From contig CAWZYM010000367.1 in assembly GCA_963966185.1 (NCBI GenBank), positions 811,501 through 875,500 on the forward strand: 64,000 bases of DNA. Direction: 5' to 3'. Below are positions 1 through 12,296 of this stretch, piece after piece (the stretch's first letter is position 1; every line of letters starts with the position of its first letter). Origin of the DNA: Rhabditoides inermis. Taxonomy: Eukaryota > Nematoda > Chromadorea > Rhabditida > Rhabditidae. The notes beneath the pieces are model-generated. The model searched no databases and was not told the DNA's origin. It saw only the letters and a list, made by a program, of their open reading frames with translations. The translations under genes and the position numbers were made by a program.

Positions 1-621
1 TACCTCGACGATCTTCTCGTCTTCTCGAATGATGAGACAGAACATGTGGAGAACTTGAGGGAAGTGCTGGCTAAGCTAGAAGAAGTTGGGCTGAAGGTGA
101 AGCTGAAGAAGTGCAGATTCGAAGTGAGAGAAATGACGTTTCTGGGATATCGGATTTCGGAAGACGGCTTACGAGTGAACCCGGAAAAGGTGAAAGCTAT
201 ACGCGAGTACCCTCAACCCCGCACAATCAATGCGATTCGCGCTTTCATCGGATTGTGTTCATACTTTCGTCGCTTCATCGCGGGATTCGCAGCCGTGGCT
301 GCACCTCTACACGAGGCGACAAAGAAGGACAAGGTCGTGTAGACAGAAGAGGAGGATAGAGCACTCAAAAGGCTCAAACAGCTTCTTGTCGAAGCACCAG
401 TGCTGGCACCACCGCAAGTGAACAAAGAGTTCGTCATCGAGTCAGACGCGTCGTGCATCGCCATTGGCGCTGTACTACTTCAAAGAGACGAGAAGGGCGA
501 TATCCACCCCGTCTGCTATGCATCAAGGAAGATGAGCGCGGCTGAGCGACGTTACCCACCCATTGATACCACCACTGTCGGCGTGTTTTGTAGATGTATG
601 CCTACGCGTGGAGGAGAATGA
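1..621 (+). pseudogene. Partial gypsy RT/RNase H unit with nonsense codon
   Basis: The window starts at the RT active-site box (Tyr-Leu-Asp-Asp) and reads through the RT connection domain to the first RNase H motif (ESDAS). A TGG codon of the other units is TAG here, at 340-342, interrupting the frame; the same frame resumes and runs through the tandem junction at 566/567 to a stop at 619-621. Across the junction the frame is shifted relative to the upstream part of the unit, adding an unrelated tail of about 17 residues. The next unit's own frame overlaps this tail from position 563. Confidence 0.85.
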
Positions 622-2119
622 GGAGAAGAGGGATCCTAGATACTGGATCGACGGCCGCTGTGATTCGACTATATTCCACCCACTCACAGACAACAACACG
701 AGGCTACTTGTTCGTAATGACACAGACCAAGCGTGCGTGATCGAAAGCAACGAGGAGATAGCGCATGCTGCAGAGATGGAAGAAGAACCGAAGGAAGTAA
801 CTGCAATAACCGGCGATAAGGGATCGCCCGAGGCGGATTGGGAGAACACGCTTCCAGAAAGCGTGAATCCAGCAAAGGACTTTCTTTCGGATATATCCTG
901 GGAGGGCTGCCGACTATCAACACAATCACGTGAAAAGCTCATACAAATCATCAACAAACACCGTGAAGCTTTCATGCTGCCAGACGGCAAACTTGGAGAG
1001 TACAAAGGCGACATTGAACATACTATACCTTTGAAGACGGACGCAGTGATCAAAAGCAGGAGCTACCGAATCCCACTGAACAAACAGGAGGAAGTGGAGA
1101 GACAAGTGTGGGAACTGCTGAAACAAGGAGTGATCTCACGGTCTACTTCTTCGGTCGCCTCGCCCGTCGTTCTCGTGAAAAAGAAGAATTCGTCGATGCG
1201 ATTTGTTGTATATATGCGACAGATCAATGCCGTAACGAAGAAGGAGGCGTATGACCTTCCTCTTATCGCGGACATATGTGATCTCGCCGGCGGCTTCCGT
1301 TTCTTTTCGACACTGGACTTGGCGAGCTGTTACTGGCAAGTGAAGCTGGCCGAGAAAGATAGATATCTGACTGCTTTCCAAGTCCCCTCGGGGACATACC
1401 ACTGGAATCGCATGACGATGGGCCTATCGGGAGCCGCGGCAACGTGTACGAAAATCGTGAGAAGAATTCAACGTGCACTGAAGGCGAAGCTATTTTGCTA
1501 CCTCGACGATCTTCTCGTCTTCTCGAATGATGAGACAGAACATGTGGAGAACTTGAGGGAAGTGCTGGCTAAGCTAGAAGAAGTTGGGCTGAAGGTGAAG
1601 CTGAAGAAGTGCAGATTCGAAGTGAGAGAAATGACGTTTCTGGGATATCGGATTTCGGAAGACGGCTTACGAGTGAACCCGGAAAAGGTGAAAGCTATAC
1701 GCGAGTACCCTCAACCCCGCACAATCAATGCGATTCGCGCTTTCATCGGAATGTGTTCATACTTTCGTCGCTTCATCGCGGGATTCGCAGCTGTGGCTGC
1801 ACCTCTACATGAGGCGACAAAGAAGGACAAGGTCGTGTGGACAGAAGAGGAGGATAGAGCACTCAAAAGGCTCAAACAGCTTCTTGTCGAAGCACCAGTG
1901 CTGGCACCACCGCAAGTGAACAAAGAGTTCGTCATCGAGTCAGACGCGTCGTGCATCGCCATTGGCGCTGTACTACTTCAAAGAGACGAGAAGGGCGATA
2001 TCCACCCCGTCTGCTATGCATCAAGGAAGATGAGCGCGGCTGAGCGACGTTACCCACCCATTGATACCACCACTGTCGGCGTGTTTTGTAGATGTATGCC
2101 TACGCGTGGAGGAGAATGA
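563..2119 (+). pseudogene. Gypsy pol segment, tandem unit 1 (linker-RT-RNase H start)
   Basis: This is an open frame of 518 codons. Residues 40-75 resemble the linker between protease and RT of gypsy elements, RT spans about 150-330, motif A Asp is at 252 and the YLDD box at 313-316. The connection domain follows, then the first RNase H Asp (ESDAS). The frame is cut at the tandem junction (2064/2065) before the RNase H catalytic Glu and ends 18 residues later, so the unit lacks most of RNase H and all of integrase. The apparent start lies in the junction and is not an ATG; no independent start signal was seen. The usual RF-V-DYR RT motif reads Arg-Phe-Val-Val-Tyr-Met-Arg here. Confidence 0.85.
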
Positions 2120-3617
2120 GGAGAAGAGGGATCCTAGATACTGGATCGACGGCCGCTGTGATTCGACTATATTCCACCCACTCACAGACAACAACACGAG
2201 GCTACTTGTTCGTAATGACACAGACCAAGCGTGCGTGATCGAAAGCAACGAGGAGATAGCGCATGCTGCAGAGATGGAAGAAGAACCAAAGGAAGTAACT
2301 GCAATAACCGGCGATAAGGGATCGCCCGAGGCGGATTGGGAGAACACGCTTCCAGAAAGCGTGAATCCAGCAAAGGACTTTCTTTCGGATATATCCTGGG
2401 AGGGCTGCCGACTATCAACACAATCACGTGAAAAGCTCATACAAATCATCAACAAACACCGTGAAGCTTTCATGCTGCCAGACGGCAAACTTGGAGAGTA
2501 CAAAGGCGACATTGAACATACTATACCTTTGAAGACGGACGCAGTGATCAAAAGCAGGAGCTACCGAATCCCACTGAACAAACAGGAGGAAGTGGAGAGA
2601 CAAGTGTGGGAACTGCTGAAACAAGGAGTGATCTCACGGTCTACTTCTTCGGTCGCCTCGCCCGTCGTTCTCGTGAAAAAGAAGGATTCGTCGATGCGAT
2701 TTGTTGTATATATGCGACAGATCAATGCCGTAACGAAGAAGGAGGCGTATGACCTTCCTCTTATCGCGGACATATGTGATCTCGCCGGCGGCTTCCGTTT
2801 CTTTTCGACACTGGACTTGGCGAGCTGTTACTGGCAAGTGAAGCTGGCCGAGAAAGATAGATATCTGACTGCTTTCCAAGTCCCCTCGGGGACATACCAC
2901 TGGAATCGTATGACGATGGGCCTATCGGGAGCCGCGGCAACGTGTACGAAAATCGTGAGAAGAATTCAACGTGCACTGAAGGCGAAGCTATTTTGCTACC
3001 TCGACGATCTTCTCGTCTTCTCGAATGATGAGACAGAACATGTGGAGAACTTGAGGGAAGTGCTGGCTAAGCTAGAAGAAGTTGGGCTGAAGGTGAAGCT
3101 GAAGAAGTGCAGATTCGAAGTGAGAGAAATGACGTTTCTGGGATATCGGATTTCGGAAGACGGCTTACGAGTGAACCCGGAAAAGGTGAAAGCTATACGC
3201 GAGTACCCTCAACCCCGCACAATCAATGCGATTCGCGCTTTCATCGGAATGTGTTCATACTTTCGTCGCTTCATCGCGGGATTCGCAGCCGTGGCTGCAC
3301 CTCTACACGAGGCGACAAAGAAGGACAAGGTCGTGTGGACAGAAGAGGAGGATAGAGCACTCAAAAGGCTCAAACAGCTTCTTGTCGAAGCACCAGTGCT
3401 GGCACCACCGCAAGTGAACAAAGAGTTCGTCATCGAGTCAGACGCGTCGTGCATCGCCATTGGCGCTGTACTACTTCAAAGAGACGAGAAGGGCGATATC
3501 CACCCCGTCTGCTATGCATCAAGGAAGATGAGCGCGGCTGAGCGACGTTACCCACCCATTGATACCACCACTGTCGGCGTGTTTTGTAGATGTATGCCTA
3601 CGCGTGGAGGAGAATGA
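2061..3617 (+). pseudogene. Gypsy pol segment, tandem unit 2
   Basis: This has the same 518-codon structure as the preceding unit: linker, RT with YLDD at residues 313-316, connection, and first RNase H Asp, then the junction-derived tail. It differs by few bases, for example an Asn-to-Asp change at the Lys-Lys-Lys-Asn site near residue 209 (GAATTC to GGATTC). It keeps Arg in the RFVVYMR motif. It has no start of its own and would only be read as part of a longer transcript. RNase H is incomplete. Confidence 0.85.
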
Positions 3618-5115
3618 GGAGAAGAGGGATCCTAGATACTGGATCGACGGCCGCTGTGATTCGACTATATTCCACCCACTCACAGACAACAACACGAGGC
3701 TACTTGTTCGTAATGACACAGACCAAGCGTGCGTGATCGAAAGCAACGAGGAGATAGCGCATGCTGCAGAGATGGAAGAAGAACCAAAGGAAGTAACTGC
3801 AATAACCGGCGATAAGGGATCGCCCGAGGCGGATTGGGAGAACACGCTTCCAGAAAGCGTGAATCCAGCAAAGGACTTTCTTTCGGATATATCCTGGGAG
3901 GGCTGCCGACTATCAACACAATCACGTGAAAAGCTCATACAAATCATCAACAAACACCGTGAAGCTTTCATGCTGCCAGACGGCAAACTTGGAGAGTACA
4001 AAGGCGACATTGAACATACTATACCTTTGAAGACGGACGCAGTGATCAAAAGCAGGAGCTACCGAATCCCACTGAACAAACAGGAGGAAGTGGAGAGACA
4101 AGTGTGGGAACTGCTGAAACAAGGAGTGATCTCACGGTCTACTTCTTCGGTCGCCTCGCCCGTCGTTCTCGTGAAAAAGAAGGATTCGTCGATGCTATTT
4201 GTTGTATATATGCGACAGATCAATGCCGTAACGAAGAAGGAGGCGTATGACCTTCCTCTTATCGCGGACATATGTGATCTCGCCGGCGGCTTCCGTTTCT
4301 TTTCGACACTGGACTTGGCGAGCTGTTACTGGCAAGTGAAGCTGGCCGAGAAAGATAGATATCTGACTGCTTTCCAAGTCCCCTCGGGGACATACCACTG
4401 GAATCGCATGACGATGGGCCTATCGGGAGCCGCGGCAACGTGTACGAAAATCGTGAGAAGAATTCAACGTGCACTGAAGGCGAAGCTATTTTGCTACCTC
4501 GACGATCTTCTCGTCTTCTCGAATGATGAGACAGAACATGTGGAGAACTTGAGGGAAGTGCTGGCTAAGCTAGAAGAAGTTGGGCTGAAGGTGAAGCTGA
4601 AGAAGTGCAGATTCGAAGTGAGAGAAATGACGTTTCTGGGATATCGGATTTCGGAAGACGGCTTACGAGTGAACCCGGAAAAGGTGAAAGCTATACGCGA
4701 GTACCCTCAACCCCGCACAATCAATGCGATTCGCGCTTTCATCGGAATGTGTTCATACTTTCGTCGCTTCATCGCGGGATTCGCAGCCGTGGCTGCACCT
4801 CTACACGAGGCGACAAAGAAGGACAAGGTCGTGTGGACAGAAGAGGAGGATAGAGCACTCAAAAGGCTCAAACAGCTTCTTGTCGAAGCACCAGTGCTGG
4901 CACCACCGCAAGTGAACAAAGAGTTCATCATCGAGTCAGACGCGTCGTGCATCGCCATTGGCGCTGTACTACTTCAAAGAGACGAGAAGGGCGATATCCA
5001 CCCCGTCTGCTATGCATCAAGGAAGATGAGCGCGGCTGAGCGACGTTACCCACCCATTGATACCACCACTGTCGGCGTGTTTTGTAGATGTATGCCTACG
5101 CGTGGAGGAGAATGA
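3559..5115 (+). pseudogene. Gypsy pol segment, tandem unit 3
   Basis: This is a third 518-codon copy. It carries Arg-to-Leu at the RFVVYMR motif (codon CTA at about 4195) and Val-to-Ile in the RNase H FVIESDAS motif; both changes are shared with the final unit and absent from earlier ones. The RT YLDD box is intact. The frame again ends just after the tandem junction at 5060/5061. The Arg lies in a conserved fingers motif of gypsy RTs, so its loss in the last two units suggests relaxed constraint before the latest duplication. Confidence 0.85.
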
Positions 5116-7051
5116 GGAGAAGAGGGATCCTAGATACTGGATCGACGGCCGCTGTGATTCGACTATATTCCACCCACTCACAGACAACAACACGAGGCTA
5201 CTTGTTCGTAATGACACAGACCAAGCGTGCGTGATCGAAAGCAACGAGGAGATAGCGCATGCTGCAGAGATGGAAGAAGAACCAAAGGAAGTAACTGCAA
5301 TAACCGGCGATAAGGGATCGCCCGAGGCGGATTGGGAGAACACGCTTCCAGAAAGCGTGAATCCAGCAAAGGACTTTCTTTCGGATATATCCTGGGAGGG
5401 CTGCCGACTATCAACACAATCACGTGAAAAGCTCATACAAATCATCAACAAACACCGTGAAGCTTTCATGCTGCCAGACGGCAAACTTGGAGAGTACAAA
5501 GGCGACATTGAACATACTATACCTTTGAAGACGGACGCAGTGATCAAAAGCAGGAGCTACCGAATCCCACTGAACAAACAGGAGGAAGTGGAGAGACAAG
5601 TGTGGGAACTGCTGAAACAAGGAGTGATCTCACGGTCTACTTCTTCGGTCGCCTCGCCCGTCGTTCTCGTGAAAAAGAAGGATTCGTCGATGCTATTTGT
5701 TGTATATATGCGACAGATCAATGCCGTAACGAAGAAGGAGGCGTATGACCTTCCTCTTATCGCGGACATATGTGATCTCGCCGGCGGCTTCCGTTTCTTT
5801 TCGACACTGGACTTGGCGAGCTGTTACTGGCAAGTGAAGCTGGCCGAGAAAGATAGATATCTGACTGCTTTCCAAGTCCCCTCGGGGACATACCACTGGA
5901 ATCGCATGACGATGGGCCTATCGGGAGCCGCGGCAACGTGTACGAAAATCGTGAGAAGAATTCAACGTGCACTGAAGGCGAAGCTATTTTGCTACCTCGA
6001 CGATCTTCTCGTCTTCTCGAATGATGAGACAGAACATGTGGAGAACTTGAGGGAAGTGCTGGCTAAGCTAGAAGAAGTTGGGCTGAAGGTGAAGCTGAAG
6101 AAGTGCAGATTCGAAGTGAGAGAAATGACGTTTCTGGGATATCGGATTTCGGAAGACGGCTTACGAGTGAACCCGGAAAAGGTGAAAGCTATACGCGAGT
6201 ACCCTCAACCTCGCACAATCAATGCGATTCGCGCTTTCATCGGAATGTGTTCATACTTTCGTCGCTTCATCGCGGGATTCGGAGCCGTGGCTGCACCTCT
6301 ACACGAGGCGACAAAGAAGGACAAGGTCGTGTGGACAGAAGAGGAGGATAGAGCACTCAAAAGGCTCAAACAGCTTCTTGTCGAAGCACCAGTGCTGGCA
6401 CCACCGCAAGTGAACAAAGAGTTCATCATCGAGTCAGACGCGTCGTGCATCGCCATTGGCGCTGTACTACTTCAAAGAGACGAGAAGGGCGATATCCACC
6501 CCGTCTGCTATGCATCAAGGAAGATGAGCGCGGCTGAGCGACGTTACCCACCCATTGAAGCTGAAGCTCTCGCCCTGACGTTCGCACTGACGAAATTCCG
6601 ACACTATGTACTGGCTATCCACACCCTGGTGCTGACCGACCACCGACCTCTCACCGCCCTCCTTACTCGTCAAGACTTGGTAGGAAGACTGGCCAAGTAT
6701 CAACTCACAATACAAGAGTACGACATCGAAATCAAGTACAAGAAAGGAAAGGAGAACGTGGTGGCAGACGCCCTATCGCGCTACATCGAAGACGAGCAGA
6801 GAGACGGCAAGCCGACACACCAAGAGAAGGTGGCAGCAGTGGACTCCCCACCCTCACCCATCACTTCACAGGAAGTGCGGGAGGTCCAGGGAAAAGAAGA
6901 GTGGATGAAAGAGGCCATCACATCACTACAATATAACACCGCTACCGCACAGATCGCGACGCGATACACTGTGGTGGATGGATTGTTACGGAGGAGAGTG
7001 AAATCTATGGGCGAGAACTCACCAGTGATCATTCCTGCCTATTCGGAATGA
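5057..7051 (+). pseudogene. Gypsy pol, final unit with complete RT and RNase H
   Basis: The last tandem unit continues past the point where the others are cut, giving 664 codons. RT has motif A Asp252 and YLDD at 313-316. RNase H is complete in outline: first Asp in ESDAS, Glu in PPIEAEALAL, Asp in LTDHRP and the final Asp in VADALSR. The frame ends at TGA 7049-7051, but the same frame continues with sensible integrase sequence, so the stop is a lesion and not the natural end. Arg-to-Leu in the FVVYMR motif is inherited from the preceding unit. Role in an active element: synthesis of element cDNA and removal of its RNA template. Confidence 0.88.
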
Positions 7052-8280
7052 GTGGGGAAGATCATCGACTTTTTCCACAACAACGCGGATGGAGCAGCTC
7101 ACATGGGAGCGGATCGGACGAGCGCAGTTATCCAAGCACGTTTCGACTTCACTCATCTCAGGAAGAAAGTATAAGATAGACTGCGCGAATGCAAAAAGTG
7201 CAGAGAGAGGAAGACAAATGCACACGCTGAGACTGTCGAACCACTATCATCCCTCCCGGTGTGCACAACAGTCTGGGAGCGAATTCATGCTGACAATGCA
7301 GGTCCCTTTCCAGTCTGTGCAAGCGGAAACAGATACTTGTTCATCGCGCAGTGCGCATTTTCAAAGTATCTTTGGGTCGACAAGACTACAACGCTGGAGT
7401 CGGAGAGAATGTGCGACAGTTTGTGGAAACTCTACACGACGTTCGGATCGTTCAGCGAGCTGACAACCGACGCGGCTGCGAACTTCAAATCAAGAAACTT
7501 TGAAGAGACGCTTAAGAGGATCGGCGCTACCCATTCGACAAGCTGTCCGAATCAGAAGAATCGGAATGGACTGGCAGAAAGAGCAGTCCGCTCGGTTATC
7601 GAGCCGCTGTCGGCATACGTGAACAACACTCAATCTGACTGGGAGCTGTATGTTGACGCAGTTGTGTTCGCCTACAATTCGACCCCCCACTGCACTACAG
7701 GCATCTCGCCATTCCGCATGATGTTCGGAAGAGAGGCCAGGCGGCGCGGGGACCAGATGTTCAATAATCCCCTCCCGCGCTTCGCTGACCCCTCTGATTA
7801 TCTCACATTCACGCAGATACAGCTGGAGGCAGCTAATGTGCTAATGAGGCTGTCAGGAATCGATTGGAGACAGCCTCGTCAAGACACGAAGAACAATACA
7901 AGAAGGCGCACAGAGTTGAGAATAGAGAGATCGAGAAGGGAGACGAAGTGTTTGTGAAGATTTTTCCACGGAAAAACAAGCTGGCACCGATCATGACTGG
8001 ACCACACATCGTACTGCAGAGAAACGGACCTCGACTAGTCATCAAAGCAGAGAGAGGAACGACTAAAGAAGTACATCTCGATCATGCACGACTCTTCAAA
8101 AAGGCAGAGAGCACAGAGGAGACGGCAGTGGACGCCGACAACGTTAGCCGAGAAACAGAGAACGAGCAGTCACCGGCGGACGAGGAGACACGTCGAGCGC
8201 CACCACCTGGAAATCACTCGCCCCCTCCCACTCCTATCCCGATTCGAAGATCGGCAAGGATTGCGGCACAGAGGAAGTGA
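7052..8280 (+). pseudogene. Gypsy integrase region, disrupted
   Basis: In the same frame as RT, downstream of TGA 7049-7051, an HHCC-type zinc finger is readable (His residues around 7078-7105, Cys residues around 7189-7202) but is cut by TAA at 7172-7174. The catalytic core is open from about 7175 to 7850: Asp in HADNAGPF, Asp in LTTDAAANF, then exactly 35 residues to Glu in NGLAERAV, a D35E spacing. Around 7835-7860 the frame shifts by one, and the C-terminal domain continues from about 7840 to 8280 with a GPY/F-like stretch (KLAPIMTGPHIVL) and a basic Pro-rich tail ending in ARIAAQRK. An intact integrase would insert element cDNA; this one has at least three lesions. Confidence 0.88.
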
Positions 8281-8662
8281 AGTACTTCTCTCAAGAAACC
8301 ACACCCATCAAACACATACTACATACATATTCCGCCCATAATACAACATCCATATTTTATATGCCACAACCTCTGTTTCTATTATCTACAAAACTGCGCC
8401 ACCATCAGGATGTATTGTAATATACTTTGTATTGCCTATTTTCACGTAGCAGTTACACGCATCGACCCTGCCCTATAATTAAAATGCAAGAGGGACGAGA
8501 GACAACGACAGCCGGGGAAAGGACAAAGGGGACGGGGGCCGGAGCGAAGAGTGGAGAGAGACAGAGAGGCGAGAGCGATTCCAACGGCACTCTGCCATCT
8601 CTGATCCTCCATCCCGCATGTACTACCTCGAAGGGGCCTTCTCAGCGACGAATCAGCAAAGA
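8281..8662 (+). other. Non-coding stretch downstream of gypsy pol
   Basis: No convincing coding region was seen. The first 200 bases are AT/CA-rich. Bases about 8484-8578 are strongly purine-rich, with runs such as GGGACGAGAGACAACGAC and GGGGAAAGGACAAAGGGG, which could hold a polypurine tract or simply be low complexity. A 3' LTR would be expected in this interval, but with no second copy its borders cannot be set. The region leads into the core promoter at 8663-8720. Confidence 0.5.
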
Positions 8663-8719
8663 GGGGGCGGAGCGTCAGGGTATAAAAACCGACGACATCA
8701 ACGGACCACAGCAGTCTAC

Positions 8720-8720
<1 letters not shown>
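8663..8720 (+). promoter_or_regulatory. Core promoter: GC box, TATA box, initiator-like site
   Basis: GGGGGCGG at 8663-8670 is followed by TATAAAAA at 8681-8688 and, about 30 bases later, by an initiator-like CAGTCT at 8712-8717. An ATG in the long downstream frame occurs at 8720. The spacing is typical of RNA polymerase II TATA promoters. It could equally be the U3 promoter of a retrotransposon LTR. Confidence 0.6.
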
Positions 8721-10711
<1,991 letters not shown>

Positions 10712-10798
10712 CTGAGCGTGTACCACGGGATGGTACACGCGATCCGGTTCCTGGTCGACAACGCCGTCCTCGCCAGCAAGGCCGTCAAGACCCGCTAA
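10712..10798 (+). other. In-frame extension beyond TAG of the Glu-Lys repeat gene
   Basis: After TAG 10709-10711 the same frame stays open for 28 codons to TAA 10796-10798. The encoded stretch is a plausible amphipathic segment with hydrophobic spacing ([18 protein letters not shown]) and the same GC-rich codon choice as the preceding coding sequence. This suggests the TAG is a recent nonsense change or a readthrough site. Confidence 0.45.
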
Positions 10799-11013
10799 GA
10801 AGACGCGCAGGAGCAGCGTCTCAAGGGGAGGGAGTCGTCAACCGCCCCACGCTCCTCCATCCTCCCGCTCCCCCTCCCCCCCCCTCACCCCCTGGCCACG
10901 CCTCCGGGGTCTTTTTACTGAGATAAAGTTTCTGTTTGGCTTGTCTTGGTTTTATTGTGGGAAGGGAAGAATATGTGGTATCGTCATTGTTCTATCTGAT
11001 ACGCGCATATTAC
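10799..11013 (+). other. 3' flank of the repeat gene up to the satellite border
   Basis: Pyrimidine-rich sequence (about 10842-10890) is followed by a T run and GATAAA at 10922-10927, a possible weak polyadenylation signal. Satellite similarity begins at about 11014 with TGTGATAGTGGTGTAAATAG; the bases just before it match no satellite monomer here. The first monomer carries a local duplication of TAGCTATGTG. Confidence 0.5.
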
Positions 11014-11935
11014 GTTGTGATAGTGGTGTAAATAGCTATGTGTAGCTATGTGGGTGGTGTATGTTATGGGGGCACTTGGTACTATAAGTTTTTATAAGAA
11101 CTAGTTACGGCATGCTCGCATCACTTTCAAATAAATATTGTGCTCCGCCAAAGGCAGAGCGTTCCAAAATTTGATTCACCACATCACAAGATGAGCGAAA
11201 CTTGATAATACCTCAGACTTGGGTAATTAAACCGATGCTGATGTAGTAGAATTCTGAATATGCCCCCGAGGCAACAAAATAAAAACGGGTTTACGGCATT
11301 CAGGCCCATTAAGGTGACGTGTATGGTGTATTTTGTGATAGTGGTGTAAATAGCTATGTGTATGGGTGGTGTACATGGGGGCACTTGGTACTATAAGTTT
11401 CCATAAGAACTAGTTACGGCATGCTCGCCTCACTTTCAAATATATATTGTGCTCCGCCAAAGGCAGAGCGTTCCAAAATTTGATTCACCACATCACAAGG
11501 TGAGCGAAACTTTGATAATACCTCAAACTTGGGTAATTAAACCGATGCTGATGTGGTAGAATTCTGAATATGCCCCCGAGACAACAAAATAAAAACGGGT
11601 TTACGGCATTCAGGCTCATTAAGGTGACGTGTATGGTGTATTTTGTGATAGTGGTGTAAATAGCTATGTGTACGGGTGGTGTATGTTATGGAGGCACTTG
11701 GTACTATAAGTTTTCATAAGAACTAGTTACGGCATGCTCGCATCACTTTCGAATAAATATTGTGCTCCGCCAAAGGCAGAGCGTTCCAAAATTTGATTCA
11801 CCACATCACAAGATGAGCGAAACTTTGATATTACCTCAAACTTGGGTAATGAAACCGATGCTGATGTGGTAGAATTCTGAATATGCCCCCGAGGCAACAA
11901 AATAAAAACGGGTTTACGGCATTCAGGCCCATTAA

Positions 11936-12296
11936 AGCAACAGTGGCGACTTATTTTCGACTCGGAGTATTATTAAAAATCATATTATCCTAACACATTT
12001 GCAATTTTTGCGAAAGAACGACGATTCTGCGTAATTTTCGATTCTGCCACTGCCGAAATGCAGCTCAAAATTTGAATTTCCCGCCAACGCTTCACTGCAA
12101 AAACTGATGTCGGAGACATAACCGCAAATAAACAACGCCCGGTCACTTGCTTCTTGGCTCAGTGCATGTGCGCTGCGTTGTGCCCCCGATGCCCCCGATC
12201 TTCGCGGGTTCGATTCCGGTCAGCGCCAAATGTTTTGCTCGTGTGAAAATGAGGAGTTGTGGCAGGTTGTGGCAGAAATAAGTCGCCACTGTTCCT
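11936..12296. mobile_element. 361-bp non-autonomous DNA transposon (MITE) with TTAA target duplication
   Basis: One satellite monomer is interrupted between TTAA (11932-11935) and a second TTAA (12297-12300). Every other monomer has a single uninterrupted CATTAAGGTGACG here, so the empty site is known. The ends are inverted repeats: AGCAACAGTGGCGACTTATT at the left, and the reverse complement of the right end reads AGGAACAGTGGCGACTTATT, 19 of 20 matching. No open frame is present. TTAA duplication is characteristic of the piggyBac superfamily, but the terminal bases are not typical CCC, so the superfamily is left open. Confidence 0.9.
12155..12217 (+). other. tRNA-like Pol III A box and B box inside the MITE
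   Basis: TGGCTCAGTGC at 12155-12165 resembles an internal A box, and GGTTCGATTCC at 12207-12217 matches the B-box consensus, with spacing like that of a tRNA gene. The flanks do not form a clear acceptor stem, so this is not called a functional tRNA. It may be a tRNA-derived fragment carried by the MITE. Confidence 0.55.

Larger units (their letters stand above)
1..6558 (+). repeat. 1498-bp tandem repeat array of a retrotransposon pol segment
   Basis: The same 1498-bp unit occupies 567-2064, 2065-3562, 3563-5060 and 5061-6558, preceded by a partial unit at 1-566 that continues upstream of the window. At each internal junction the RNase H sequence ending in CCACCCATTGA is joined to TACCACCACTGTC from upstream of RT. 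In the last unit the same point continues instead into the normal RNase H sequence (AGCTGAAGCTC). Units differ by only a few substitutions. Shared variants group the units: the last two complete units carry a Leu codon where earlier units have Arg near residue 213. This implies sequential duplication. Either a real tandem amplification or an assembly expansion could give this picture. Confidence 0.93.
1..8280 (+). mobile_element. Degenerate Ty3/gypsy-type LTR retrotransposon, pol region (5' part outside window)
   Basis: The protein order is pre-RT linker, reverse transcriptase, RNase H, HHCC zinc finger, D35E integrase core and a C-terminal basic domain, which is the Ty3/gypsy order (RT before integrase). 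The window opens inside an RT domain at the YLDD box, so gag, protease and any 5' LTR lie upstream. A 1498-bp internal segment is repeated in tandem, and the 3' half has two in-frame stops and a frameshift, so this copy cannot make a normal polyprotein. No second copy of the 3' flank is present to define an LTR. Classification to Ty3/gypsy is confident; the clade is not determined. Confidence 0.9.

Noticed and set aside
523..1053. Long minus-strand frame (176 codons) repeated in each gypsy tandem unit
   Set aside because: It is antisense to the RT coding frame, has no recognisable domain, and is repeated only because the unit is.
12141..12228. Functional tRNA gene in the MITE
   Set aside because: A and B boxes are present but no acceptor stem pairing or convincing anticodon arm could be drawn.
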